Shown here in pieces: positions 16,977 through 25,529 of a DNA stretch of 64,000 bases (positions are counted from its first letter, which is position 1; every line of letters begins with the position of its first letter). The translations under genes and the position numbers were made by a program. The notes under the pieces were generated by a model. It saw only the letters and a program-made list of their open reading frames with translations, did not search any database and was not told the origin of the DNA. The stretch covers positions 3,720,001 to 3,784,000 of the forward strand of contig NZ_CP188297.1 in the NCBI RefSeq assembly GCF_050030965.1. The letters are read 5' to 3'. Source of the stretch: Glutamicibacter sp002979865 (lineage in GTDB: Bacteria > Actinomycetota > Actinomycetes > Actinomycetales > Micrococcaceae).

Positions 16977-18683
16977 GTGAGCGTTACCGAAGAATTCAGA
17001 GCAGCCCGTGACCGTCTCCTGGAGCTAAGGGAGGATTACCACCAGGCTCGCGCCGAGTTCACCTGGCCGGAATTCACCCATTTCAATTTCGGCTTCGACT
17101 GGTTCGACCACGTCGCCCGGGATCCGCAGCGCTCCGAGCGCCCAGCACTGGTCATCGCCGAATCCGACGGCAGCTGCACCCAGCGGACCTGGGCCGAACT
17201 ATCAACCCGGTCCACCCAACTTGCGCGCTGGCTCAGCGACCAGGGCATCAAGCGCGGGGATTCAATCGCCATCATGCTGGGCAACCAAGTCGAACTTTGG
17301 GAATCGATGCTTGCAGGCATCAAGCTGGGTGCGGTCATGGTCCCCTGCACCACGCAGCTGACGCCCACCGATCTGGCCGACCGCATTGCCCGCGGCCATA
17401 TCCAATGGGTCATCACCAACGAGGGCGAAATCCCCAAGTTCGAATCGGTGCCGGGCGATTACACGCTCATCCAGATCGGCGGGCAGCCGCCGGCTGGCAT
17501 CCTCGACTACTCCCAGTCGTCCGCGGCAGAAGCGGCCTTCGCACTGGAGCATCCGACCCGCGCCGATGAAACGCTGCTGCGCTATTTCACCTCCGGCACC
17601 ACCTCGAAGGCCAAGCTGGTCGAGCATACGCATACCTCGTATCCGGTCGGGCACTTGAGCACGATGTTCTGGATCGGCCTCGAACCAGGCGATGTCCACC
17701 TGAACGTCGCCTCGCCGGGCTGGGCAAAGCACGCGTGGTCCAACTTCTTCACCCCGTGGATCGCCGAAGCCACGGTCTTCATCTACAACTACGACCGCTT
17801 CGATCCAGTGGCCCTGATGAACCAGATGGACGCCCAGCAGGTCACCAGCTTCTGCGCGCCACCGACCGTCTGGCGCCTGCTCATCCAGGCCGACCTCGGT
17901 GCACTGGAGCATCCGCCGCAGAAACTGGTCTCGGCCGGCGAGCCGCTGAACGCAGAGGTCATCGACCAGGTCCACAAGGCCTGGGGGCAGGTGATCCGCG
18001 ACGGGTTCGGGCAGACCGAAACCACGGTGCAGATCGCCAATCCACCCGCAGAGCCCATCACCATCGGCGCCATGGGACGCCCGATGCCCGGCTACGAGAT
18101 CGTGCTGCGCGATCCAGCCACCGGGGAAGAAGGCGATGTGGGCGAGATCTGCCTGGTCACCGCCCAGCGCCCGCTGGGGCTGATGAAGGGCTATTTCGAG
18201 AACGAGGAAAAGACCAATGAGGTCTTCCGGGACGGGGTCTACCACACCGGGGATATCGCCGAGCGGGACGAACGCGGCGTCCTGACCTATGTGGGGCGCG
18301 CCGATGACGTCTTCAAATCCAGCGACTACAAGATCAGCCCTTTCGAACTCGAATCGGTTCTGATTGAGCATCCGGGCGTGGCCGAAGCGGCCGTCGTTCC
18401 AGCACCGGATGAGCTGCGGCTCACGGTGCCCAAGGCCTACATCGTCGCGTCCGGCGGGCATGAGCCCGGACCGGAATTGGCCGAATCCATCCTGGCCTAC
18501 TGCCGCGAGCACCTTTCGGCTTTCAAGCGCATCCGCCGGCTGGAATTCGCGGACCTGCCCAAGACGATCTCGGGCAAGATCCGACGGGTGGAGCTGCGCC
18601 AGGCTGAAGAGGACCGGCACCGCGCCGGCGCCCCGGCGGGCACCGAATACAGGGACACCGACTTCCCGAATCTCAAGGGGTAG
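16977..18683 (+). CDS. acyl-CoA synthetase, medium-chain (AcsM-like), copy 1
   Basis: 568 residues, ANL superfamily: forms acyl-AMP then acyl-CoA. Motifs: P-loop YFTSGTTSKAKLVEHTH, YGQTET-type GFGQTETT, YHTGDIAERDERG, YVGRADDVFKSSDYKISP and the C-terminal lysine motif KTISGKIRRVELR. The P-loop has Ser-x-Ala-Lys where most family members have Gly-x-Pro-Lys; the second copy shares this. GTG at 16977 is chosen because GGAAGG precedes it and because it aligns with the start of the second copy; an upstream ATG at 16854 has neither support. Closely similar along its whole length to the gene at 23739. Confidence 0.9.
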   Translation: MSVTEEFRAARDRLLELREDYHQARAEFTWPEFTHFNFGFDWFDHVARDPQRSERPALVIAESDGSCTQRTWAELSTRSTQLARWLSDQGIKRGDSIAIMLGNQVELWESMLAGIKLGAVMVPCTTQLTPTDLADRIARGHIQWVITNEGEIPKFESVPGDYTLIQIGGQPPAGILDYSQSSAAEAAFALEHPTRADETLLRYFTSGTTSKAKLVEHTHTSYPVGHLSTMFWIGLEPGDVHLNVASPGWAKHAWSNFFTPWIAEATVFIYNYDRFDPVALMNQMDAQQVTSFCAPPTVWRLLIQADLGALEHPPQKLVSAGEPLNAEVIDQVHKAWGQVIRDGFGQTETTVQIANPPAEPITIGAMGRPMPGYEIVLRDPATGEEGDVGEICLVTAQRPLGLMKGYFENEEKTNEVFRDGVYHTGDIAERDERGVLTYVGRADDVFKSSDYKISPFELESVLIEHPGVAEAAVVPAPDELRLTVPKAYIVASGGHEPGPELAESILAYCREHLSAFKRIRRLEFADLPKTISGKIRRVELRQAEEDRHRAGAPAGTEYRDTDFPNLKG

Positions 18684-18694
18684 AGACCTCCAGC

Positions 18695-18742
18695 ATCCAG
18701 GGCGCCTTCCGGACATGGCTTCGGCAGGCGCCCTGGATTTTT
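18695..18742 (+). terminator. intrinsic terminator after acyl-CoA synthetase 1
   Basis: A 12-bp stem (18695-18706 with 18727-18738) followed by T5 and a T-rich stretch. It separates the synthetase from the GntP transporter transcript. Confidence 0.85.
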
Positions 18743-18871
18743 CTCTTCCCTCGAAACTTTCGCCAGCCCATCGCCACTCCCCTTCCTCGCGTCAAGCCGC
18801 CAGGGTTCGCTGCGGGTTTATTTCCAGAGGTTTCCCGCTCAAGAAGCCAATAGTTTACATCGTGAGCTGAC

Positions 18872-18886
18872 ACTCATACTATGAGT
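18872..18886. promoter_or_regulatory. perfect dyad upstream of the GntP operon
   Basis: ACTCATACTATGAGT has 7-bp arms around one central base, 57 bases before the transporter start. Size and position fit a transcription-factor operator. The IclR regulator encoded nearby is the obvious candidate, but no second copy was found near 23444-23738. Confidence 0.5.
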
Positions 18887-18942
18887 TCTCATGCCGTGGC
18901 TTATGTCACACTGCTCCCCGATTCCTCTAGAACGGATCCAAC

Positions 18943-20364
18943 ATGTCCGATATCGCGATTCTGATAAATACCGCGGTGGCCGTGCTTGCCACCGTGGTGC
19001 TTATCGTGAGATTCAAGGTCAACCCAGTCATCGCCTTGGTCATTGGCTCGCTCTACCTGGGCCTATCCACCGGCTTGGGAGTCACCAAGACCATCGAGAC
19101 CATCACCCAGGGTTTCGGCGACATCATGGTGGAAGTCGGACTGCTGGTGGCTTTCGGCGTGCTGATGGGTTCCATCCTCAATGAGACCGGGGCCATCCGC
19201 CGCTTGGTCGAGCACCTGCTGAACACCTTCGGCCCCAAACGGCTGCCCTACACCATGGCGTTGGCTGTCAGCACCGCGCTGCAGACCATTTTCCTCGATG
19301 TGCTGCTGGTCATCGCGGCCCCCTTGGCCCGGCGCATGGCGCCGAAAATCGGCAAGCACGGAACCGCGCGCATTGCCACGGCCATGGCCATCGCCGGCGA
19401 GGTCGGCATCGTCCTCATGGTCCCTGGCGTCGGCGCCGTCGCCTTGGCCGGCATGCTTGAGGTTCCCCTGGGCAAGATGCTGATCTTCGGCCTGCTGGTC
19501 GTCGTGCCCACGGTCTTGATTTCCGTCGCCATCATGTCCTTCTTCTTCGACCGCGGCTTCTGGAAAGCCGAGAGCGATGAGCAGCTGCTGGCGCAAGACG
19601 AGCCGACACCGGGTACCCGCAAGCTGGAGCGCGGCGAAGGAACCGGCCAGGATGCGGCACGCACCGGCAACGCCGGAACAACCACGGCGGCCACCGCGGT
19701 GCAGACCGGGCAGCGCCGCGAGGCGCCCCTGTTCCTGCTCTTCCTGCCGCTGCTCGCATCCTTGCTGCTCATCGCCAGCGGCGCGCTGGCCGAAATCCTC
19801 GGCTATGAGGCCAGCTGGATCCAGCTGGTCGGCAATCCGGTAGTTGCCCTGCTCATCGGCCTGGTCGGAACGATTGCCGTGGCACGCTACACCATCGGCC
19901 AGAAGGCGATTGACCGCGGCGTGGCCAGCGGGTTCAGGGAAAGCGGGCAGATCCTGCTGCTGACCGGCGTCGGCGGCTCCTTGGCAGCCACGGTTTCCAC
20001 GGCTGGATTGGGCGACATCATGGGCCAGTTCTTCTCGGCCAGCACCGTTGCACCTCTGGTAGTGGTCTGGGGCATCGCGGCCCTGCTTCACATTGCCGTT
20101 GGCTCGGTGACCCTTTCCGGAATTACTGCAGCAAGCCTCTTGGCACCGATCGCCCCGAGCCTGGGCATCGACCCGGTGCTCATCGCGTTGGCGGCAGGTT
20201 CCGGCGCGCTGTTCATGGTCCATGTCACCTCGAACACCTTCTGGCTCCTGCAGTCGTTGTTCGGGCAGACCGTGCGCGGTGCGCTGAAGACCGTCAGCGT
20301 AGGCGTCTCGGTCGCATCCATCGTGGCCCTTGGAATGGTCATGATCCTCAACATCTTCATTTAG
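18943..20364 (+). CDS. GntP-family organic acid:H+ symporter
   Basis: 473 residues, about 12 membrane segments with a hydrophilic loop near residues 208-262. The N-terminal VALLVIGS-like helices, the GFGDIMVEVGLLVAFGVLMG segment, LDVLLVIAAPLARRMAPKIG and the C-terminal AVGSVTLSGITAASLLAP and HVTSNTFWLLQSLFG are family features. GntP members import gluconate and other hydroxy acids. It heads an apparent operon with a CoA-transferase (25 bases downstream) and a lyase, so the substrate is probably an organic acid that is then activated to a CoA ester. Confidence 0.88.
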   Translation: MSDIAILINTAVAVLATVVLIVRFKVNPVIALVIGSLYLGLSTGLGVTKTIETITQGFGDIMVEVGLLVAFGVLMGSILNETGAIRRLVEHLLNTFGPKRLPYTMALAVSTALQTIFLDVLLVIAAPLARRMAPKIGKHGTARIATAMAIAGEVGIVLMVPGVGAVALAGMLEVPLGKMLIFGLLVVVPTVLISVAIMSFFFDRGFWKAESDEQLLAQDEPTPGTRKLERGEGTGQDAARTGNAGTTTAATAVQTGQRREAPLFLLFLPLLASLLLIASGALAEILGYEASWIQLVGNPVVALLIGLVGTIAVARYTIGQKAIDRGVASGFRESGQILLLTGVGGSLAATVSTAGLGDIMGQFFSASTVAPLVVVWGIAALLHIAVGSVTLSGITAASLLAPIAPSLGIDPVLIALAAGSGALFMVHVTSNTFWLLQSLFGQTVRGALKTVSVGVSVASIVALGMVMILNIFI

Positions 20365-20389
20365 CGCGACAGCAAAGGAACGGCAGAAC

Positions 20390-21631
20390 ATGTCAGAGCA
20401 CATCGCCCCATTGAAGGGTGTCCGCGTTCTCGAATTGGGCAACTACATTGCCGCCCCCACTGCAGGCCGGCTCCTGGCGGACTTCGGCGCCGAAGTCATC
20501 AAGGTGGAACGCCCGGGAACCGGGGACGAGCTGCGAAATTGGCGGCTCAAGAAGGGCAGCGTCTCGATGCTGTACCGGACGATCAACCGCAACAAGAAGT
20601 CCATCGTCCTGGACCTGCGCAGCGACGCCGGCCGGGAGGCCGTGCTGGAACTGGCCAAGCACTGCGATGTGCTGCTGGAAAACTTCCGTCCGGGCACCTT
20701 GGAGAAGTGGGGCCTGGGCCCCGAAGAACTTAGCGCCGTGAATCCGGACCTGGTGATCACCCGCATCTCGGCCTTCGGCCAGACCGGGCCACTCTCCGAG
20801 CGCCCGGGCTTTGCCGCCGTGGCCGAAGCCTTCAGCGGCTTCCGCAATCTGGTGGGCGATCCAGATCGCGCGCCGGTTCGTGTCGGCGTATCGATTGGCG
20901 ATTCCATTGCCGGACTGTATGCCGCGTTCGGCGCGGTGATGGCGCTCTACCAGCGGGAGATGGCGCGCGGGGACAAGGCCTCCCTCGGGTTGGACCATCG
21001 CGTGATCGATGTGGCGCTGCACGAGGCGATGTTCTCCATGATGGAATCTTTGCTCCCGGACCACGGCGCCTACGGCGAAACCCGGACCCGCACCGGTGGA
21101 CGCATGGAAGGCATTGCGCCATCCAATGCCTATGTCTGCGCCGATGGGGCCAGCATTGTGGTCGCCGGAAACGGTGACGGGATCTACCGCCGCTACATGG
21201 AAGCCATCGGCAGGCCGGAGCTCGGGGCCGATCCGCGGCTGCAGGGCAATGCCCAGCGTTGGGAGGCCAGGGAAATGCTGGATGCCGCCGTTGGCCAATG
21301 GGCCGCAAGCGTGGATTCGAACACGGCCCTGGCCATCCTCGATGCGGCAGGAGTTCCTGCCGGCCCGATCTACACCGCCAAGGACATTGCCAACGAGCCG
21401 CAATACATCTCCCGGAACATGATCCAGCATCTGGATGTCTCCACCGGCGAGGAAACCTTGCAAGGTGTCGGCTTCCCCGGCATCGTGCCGGTCATGGGAG
21501 GCACCTCTCTGCCCATTCGGAACCTCGGCCCCGACCTCGGGGAGCATACCGAACAGGTACTGGGCGGATTGCTGGGAATGACCGATGCGCAAATTGCGCA
21601 AGCCTCGGCTGGCGAAAGGAATATCGCGTGA
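20390..21631 (+). CDS. family III CoA-transferase (CaiB/BaiF)
   Basis: 413 residues. N-terminal LKGVRVLELGNYIAAPTAGR, DFGAEVIKVERPGTGD, NRNKKSIVLDLRS and ENFRPGTLEKWG are diagnostic. Asp171 in VSIGDSIAG sits where the catalytic aspartate of formyl-CoA transferase lies. It moves CoA from a donor (for example succinyl- or acetyl-CoA) to the imported acid. Its stop overlaps the next gene's start as GTGA, which couples it tightly to the lyase and makes its product the likely lyase substrate. Confidence 0.92.
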   Translation: MSEHIAPLKGVRVLELGNYIAAPTAGRLLADFGAEVIKVERPGTGDELRNWRLKKGSVSMLYRTINRNKKSIVLDLRSDAGREAVLELAKHCDVLLENFRPGTLEKWGLGPEELSAVNPDLVITRISAFGQTGPLSERPGFAAVAEAFSGFRNLVGDPDRAPVRVGVSIGDSIAGLYAAFGAVMALYQREMARGDKASLGLDHRVIDVALHEAMFSMMESLLPDHGAYGETRTRTGGRMEGIAPSNAYVCADGASIVVAGNGDGIYRRYMEAIGRPELGADPRLQGNAQRWEAREMLDAAVGQWAASVDSNTALAILDAAGVPAGPIYTAKDIANEPQYISRNMIQHLDVSTGEETLQGVGFPGIVPVMGGTSLPIRNLGPDLGEHTEQVLGGLLGMTDAQIAQASAGERNIA

Positions 21632-22590
21632 GCTACTCATTCACCCCCGCGGCCGCGTTGCGCGACGTCACGCTGCGTGACGGGCTGCAGCTAACCGGGA
21701 AGCTTTTGAGCACCCCGGAGAAAATCAGGACCGTGCGCGAGTTGATCCGGCTCGGAGTCCAGGAAATCGAGCTCGGCTCCATGGCGCGTGCCGACCTGGT
21801 GCCGCCCATGGCCGATACCCTCGATGTTGCCCGGGGGCTGCGCCCCGACGAGCTGGAACGCTGCTGGATCTGGGTGGCGACCCCGGGGCATGTGGCCAAG
21901 GCGGCCAAGGCGGGCCTCCGGAACTTCCAGTATTGCCTCTCTGTTTCCGATGCGCACAACCAGGCGAATATCGGGCGCAGCACGGAGGCGAGCCTCGCCG
22001 CCCTGCCAGAAGCCGTGCGCTATGCCCAGGAAGCCGGCGGGCGCATCCAGCTGTGCCTGGCCACCTCGTTCACCTGCCCTTTCGAGGGGCAGGTCCCCGC
22101 CGAGCGCGTGCTGGAGATCGCCAATGATCCACGGGCCGAGGGCACCTGCGACATCGTCATCTGCGACACCCTGGGCCAAGCGGTTCCGGCACAGGTCGCC
22201 TCGCTCATTTCCAGGGTGCGCGGCGAAACCCCGCAACGGCGCATCGTGTTCCACGGCCACGATACCTGGGGGCTGGGTGTTGCCAATACGCTGGCAGCCA
22301 TTTCGGCAGGAGCCACCCTGGTTGATGGAGCGCTCGGCGGCCTGGGAGGCTGTCCTTTCGCCCCCGGGGCCAGCGGGAACACTTCCAGCGAGGACATCCT
22401 GTTCGCCACCCAGCCGCCATGGCTCACGCCGCAGCGCTTTGCCGGGCTCGTCGGGCTGTCCGAATCCTTGCTGCAGGAGCTGGGCGAGCCGAACCGTTCC
22501 AAGTCGGCCCAGGGGGCGCGTTCCAAGGCAGATGCCTTTGCCTGGGTGATCCCCTCTGATGCCACCCCGGATTGCGGCACCAGCCTCTAG
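21628..22590 (+). CDS. HMG-CoA lyase-like enzyme
   Basis: 320 residues, DRE-TIM metallolyase. LRDVTLRDGLQ gives the metal Asp and catalytic Arg; ATSFTCPFEGQVP, the HxH metal pair in FHGHDTWGLGVANT, and the Cys loop GGLGGCPFAPGASGN are all as in 3-hydroxy-3-methylglutaryl-CoA lyases. The family cleaves HMG-CoA to acetyl-CoA and acetoacetate; close relatives act on other 3-hydroxyacyl-CoAs. GTG start overlapping the CoA-transferase stop, AAAGGA 7 bases upstream. Confidence 0.88.
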   Translation: MSYSFTPAAALRDVTLRDGLQLTGKLLSTPEKIRTVRELIRLGVQEIELGSMARADLVPPMADTLDVARGLRPDELERCWIWVATPGHVAKAAKAGLRNFQYCLSVSDAHNQANIGRSTEASLAALPEAVRYAQEAGGRIQLCLATSFTCPFEGQVPAERVLEIANDPRAEGTCDIVICDTLGQAVPAQVASLISRVRGETPQRRIVFHGHDTWGLGVANTLAAISAGATLVDGALGGLGGCPFAPGASGNTSSEDILFATQPPWLTPQRFAGLVGLSESLLQELGEPNRSKSAQGARSKADAFAWVIPSDATPDCGTSL

Positions 22591-22639
22591 TGCCGCTGCT
22601 GCCTGGTGCCGCCGCGGCTCTCGGACCGGGCGGGCTGTG

Positions 22640-23443
22640 CTAGGCGGAAGACCGGTGGGTTTCGCCCGGGAAGCGTCCGCCGATCAGCCGGGTCATCCGT
22701 TCAGCGGTGTCCAGCAACGGCTCGATCCAGCTCTGGCAGGTCTCCCGCGGCATGCGCAGGGTGGGTCCGCTGATGGTCACCGCCGCCACGAGGCCCGCTG
22801 CGGAATCGAAGACCGGTGCGGACAGTCCCGAGGCCCCGCTTTCACGCTCCCCCGTGGTGATCGCGAAGCCATCGGCGCGGGTCTGCTGAACCGCTTTTTC
22901 CAGGTTGGCCATGCCGGTAATCGTGGCATCGGTCAACGGCTGCAGCTGTGATTCCTGCAACCGCTGCATGAGCTCGGGCTTCCAGGCCAGCAGCACGCGG
23001 CCGGCAGATCCGGCATGCAATGGGGCGAGCTCACCCAGGTGCATTTCCCTGCGCAGCGCGTGGCGCGTTTCGGCGATGCCCACGCAGACGCGGAATTGCT
23101 GCTCGGCACGGAAAAGGCAGGCTGTTTCCCCGGTGAAGTCGCGCAGTTCGCGCAACGATGGGCTGATGACGTCCAGCACTTCCCGCCCCCGGGTCGCCGG
23201 CGCGGCCCAGTAGGCCATCTTCATCCCGATGCGGAAGCCGTCATCCTCGCGGTCCAAGAAACCCTGCCCCACCAAATTCGCGACAAGCCGCTGCACCGTG
23301 GAGGCAGGCAAATCCGTTGCTTCACGGATATCGGCCAAGTTCATCACCGGCTGGCGCAGTGAAAAGGAATCGAGGATGGAACTGATTTTTCCCAAGACCA
23401 ACAGGGGGTTGTGCTTCTTGGCGGGGGTCTCTTCCTTTGGCAT
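22640..23443 (-). CDS. IclR-family transcriptional regulator
   Basis: 267 residues. The winged HTH spans about residues 13-70 (MNLADIREATDLPASTVQRL, VGQGFLDREDDG), then the effector-binding domain with ETACLFRAEQQFRVCVG, LHAGSAGRVLLAW and GERESGASGLSAPVFD. IclR proteins sense aromatic or short organic acids. It is convergent with the lyase operon and divergent from acyl-CoA synthetase 2, so control of the surrounding catabolic genes is likely. Confidence 0.9.
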   Translation of the reverse strand: MPKEETPAKKHNPLLVLGKISSILDSFSLRQPVMNLADIREATDLPASTVQRLVANLVGQGFLDREDDGFRIGMKMAYWAAPATRGREVLDVISPSLRELRDFTGETACLFRAEQQFRVCVGIAETRHALRREMHLGELAPLHAGSAGRVLLAWKPELMQRLQESQLQPLTDATITGMANLEKAVQQTRADGFAITTGERESGASGLSAPVFDSAAGLVAAVTISGPTLRMPRETCQSWIEPLLDTAERMTRLIGGRFPGETHRSSA

Positions 23444-23650
23444 ATTCCAGACGCTAGACCATCGGCATCTGCGAGTCCAGTTGCCTGCCCGGCACTGCTC
23501 GCAGGCGCCTTGGCCAGCCTGCCACCGGCAGCGTCCCCGCCAGCGGGTTCAGCCGGATCGGGCGTTCGGTCACTATGCATGCCCGTATTGGAAGCTACTG
23601 GACAAAATTCGTGAAGTTCAGCACCTGCACCGCGCATGGTGACGCAACAA

Positions 23651-23679
23651 TTCGCCAGAACTGTGCACTGAAGTATATT
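23651..23679 (+). promoter_or_regulatory. putative promoter of acyl-CoA synthetase 2
   Basis: AAGTATATTGA at 23671-23681, identical to the core before the first synthetase, with TATATT at 23674-23679 and a weak TTCGCC 17 bases upstream. It lies about 60 bases before the start codon. Confidence 0.5.
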
Positions 23680-23738
23680 GAATCCTGAAGACCGAAGAAT
23701 TCTGTCGGGCGCAGGCGCCCATCACGCAAAGGACCCCC

Positions 23739-25451
23739 ATGGGCAATACCGAGAAGTTCCGGGCAGCACGCGATCTGCTGCTGGCAGCACGCGATGACTA
23801 CGACCGGGCTCGGGCGGAGTTCACGTGGCCGGAATTCACCGATTTCAACTTTGCCTACGACTGGTTCGACGAGGTAGCCAAGGACCCGGCGCGAGCCAAT
23901 GAACCGGCACTGATCCTGACCGAACCCGATGGCAGCTCGGCACGCTACAGCTGGGCCGAACTTTCGCGCCGCTCCACCCAGGTGGCCCGCTGGCTTGCCG
24001 ACGAAGGCCTGCAGCGCGGCGATACCATCATCGTCATGCTGGGCAACGAGGTGGCGCTCTGGGAAGTGATGCTCGCCGGCATGAAGCTCGGTGCGGTCAT
24101 CATCCCGACCACCACGCAGCTGGTCAGCGCGGACCTCGCCGACCGCATCGAGCGCGGCAACGCGAACTGGGTGATCACCAGCCATGACCAGGTCGCCAAA
24201 TTCGAAGCAGTCCCCGGGGACTACCGGATCGTGCAAGTCCGCGGGCAGGCCGCCGAAGGGACCTTGCACTATGCCAAGTCCCACGACGCTCCGGCCGAAT
24301 TCCGCCTGGACTCCCCGACCCTGGCCGATGAGAACATGCTGCTCTACTTCACCTCGGGCACCACCTCGTTGGCGAAACTGGTCCAGCACACCCATACCTC
24401 GTACACCATCGGCCACCTGGCAACGATGTTCTGGATCGGCCTGGAACCAGGCGATGTCCATCTGAATGTGGCGTCCCCCGGGTGGGGCAAGCACGCCTGG
24501 TCGAATTTCTTCGGCCCGTGGATCGCCGAAGCGACGGTCTTCGTCTACAACTACGAGCGCTTTGATCCGCTGGCGCTGATGAACCAGATGGATATGGAGA
24601 AGGTCACCAGCTTCTGCGCACCGCCCACCGTCTGGCGCTACCTGATCCAGGCGGACCTGGGCACCCTGCAGACTCCCCCGCGCAAGCTGGTCTCTGCCGG
24701 CGAGCCGTTGAACGCCGAGGTCATCGACCAGGTGCGCACCGCATGGGGGCAGGTGATCCGTGATGGCTACGGGCAGACCGAGACCACCGTGCAGATTGCC
24801 AATTCGCCGGGTACGGAGGTGAAGGTCGGCGCGATGGGCCGCCCGATGCCGGGCTACGCGGTGGAGCTGCGCAATCCGACCACCGGGCAGCTGGCCGAAA
24901 TCGGGGAAATCTGCCTGCGCCTGGATCCCCGGCCTGCCGGGTTGATGAAGGGCTATTTCGCCGATCCGGAGAAAACCGCCGAGGCGCTGCGTGGCGGCGT
25001 GTACCACACGGGAGATATCGCCGAACGCGATGATGAAGGCGTCTTGACCTACGTGGGGCGTGCCGATGACATCTTCAAATCCAGCGACTACAAGCTCAGC
25101 CCCTTCGAGCTGGAGTCAGTGGTCCTGGAGCATCCCGCGGTGGCCGAGGTGGCGGTGGTGCCTTCGCCGGATCCGCTGAAGCTCTCGGTGCCCAAGGCCT
25201 TTGTGGTGCTGGCCTCGCACGTCGAGCCCGGCGCGGAGATCGCCAAGGAAATCCTCGGCTTCTGCCGCGAGCACCTGGCTCCGTACAAGCGGATCCGGCG
25301 GCTCGAATTCTCCACGCTGCCCAAAACCATTTCAGGCAAGATCCGCCGCGTGGAGCTGCGCCTGGCCGAGGAAGAGCAGCATGCGGCCGGCACGACCCCG
25401 AGCGGCGAGTACCGCGATACCGACTTCCCTGAGCTGAAGGAACGCGGCTAG
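23739..25451 (+). CDS. acyl-CoA synthetase, medium-chain (AcsM-like), copy 2
   Basis: 570 residues. The same domain plan and motifs as the copy at 16977: YFTSGTTSLAKLVQHTH, GYGQTETT, YHTGDIAERDDEG, YVGRADDIFKSSDYKLSP, KTISGKIRRVELR. Long identical blocks (for example FWIGLEPGDVHLNVASPGW) show a recent common origin. Retention of both copies at either end of the catabolic cluster suggests different acyl substrates or different control. ATG at 23739; no strong ribosome site other than AAAGGA. A strong terminator follows. Confidence 0.92.
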   Translation: MGNTEKFRAARDLLLAARDDYDRARAEFTWPEFTDFNFAYDWFDEVAKDPARANEPALILTEPDGSSARYSWAELSRRSTQVARWLADEGLQRGDTIIVMLGNEVALWEVMLAGMKLGAVIIPTTTQLVSADLADRIERGNANWVITSHDQVAKFEAVPGDYRIVQVRGQAAEGTLHYAKSHDAPAEFRLDSPTLADENMLLYFTSGTTSLAKLVQHTHTSYTIGHLATMFWIGLEPGDVHLNVASPGWGKHAWSNFFGPWIAEATVFVYNYERFDPLALMNQMDMEKVTSFCAPPTVWRYLIQADLGTLQTPPRKLVSAGEPLNAEVIDQVRTAWGQVIRDGYGQTETTVQIANSPGTEVKVGAMGRPMPGYAVELRNPTTGQLAEIGEICLRLDPRPAGLMKGYFADPEKTAEALRGGVYHTGDIAERDDEGVLTYVGRADDIFKSSDYKLSPFELESVVLEHPAVAEVAVVPSPDPLKLSVPKAFVVLASHVEPGAEIAKEILGFCREHLAPYKRIRRLEFSTLPKTISGKIRRVELRLAEEEQHAAGTTPSGEYRDTDFPELKERG

Positions 25452-25466
25452 GCACGAAAAGCATGA

Positions 25467-25514
25467 GACAGCCCGGCGGGAAGCGGATCCAGCTTCCCGC
25501 CGGGCTGTCCTTTT
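25467..25514 (+). terminator. intrinsic terminator after acyl-CoA synthetase 2
   Basis: A perfect 18-bp stem (25467-25484 with 25492-25509) followed by a short T run (25511-25514). It also lies just past the end of the convergent hypothetical gene. Confidence 0.85.
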
Positions 25515-25529
25515 GGCTGCGGTGGGCGC

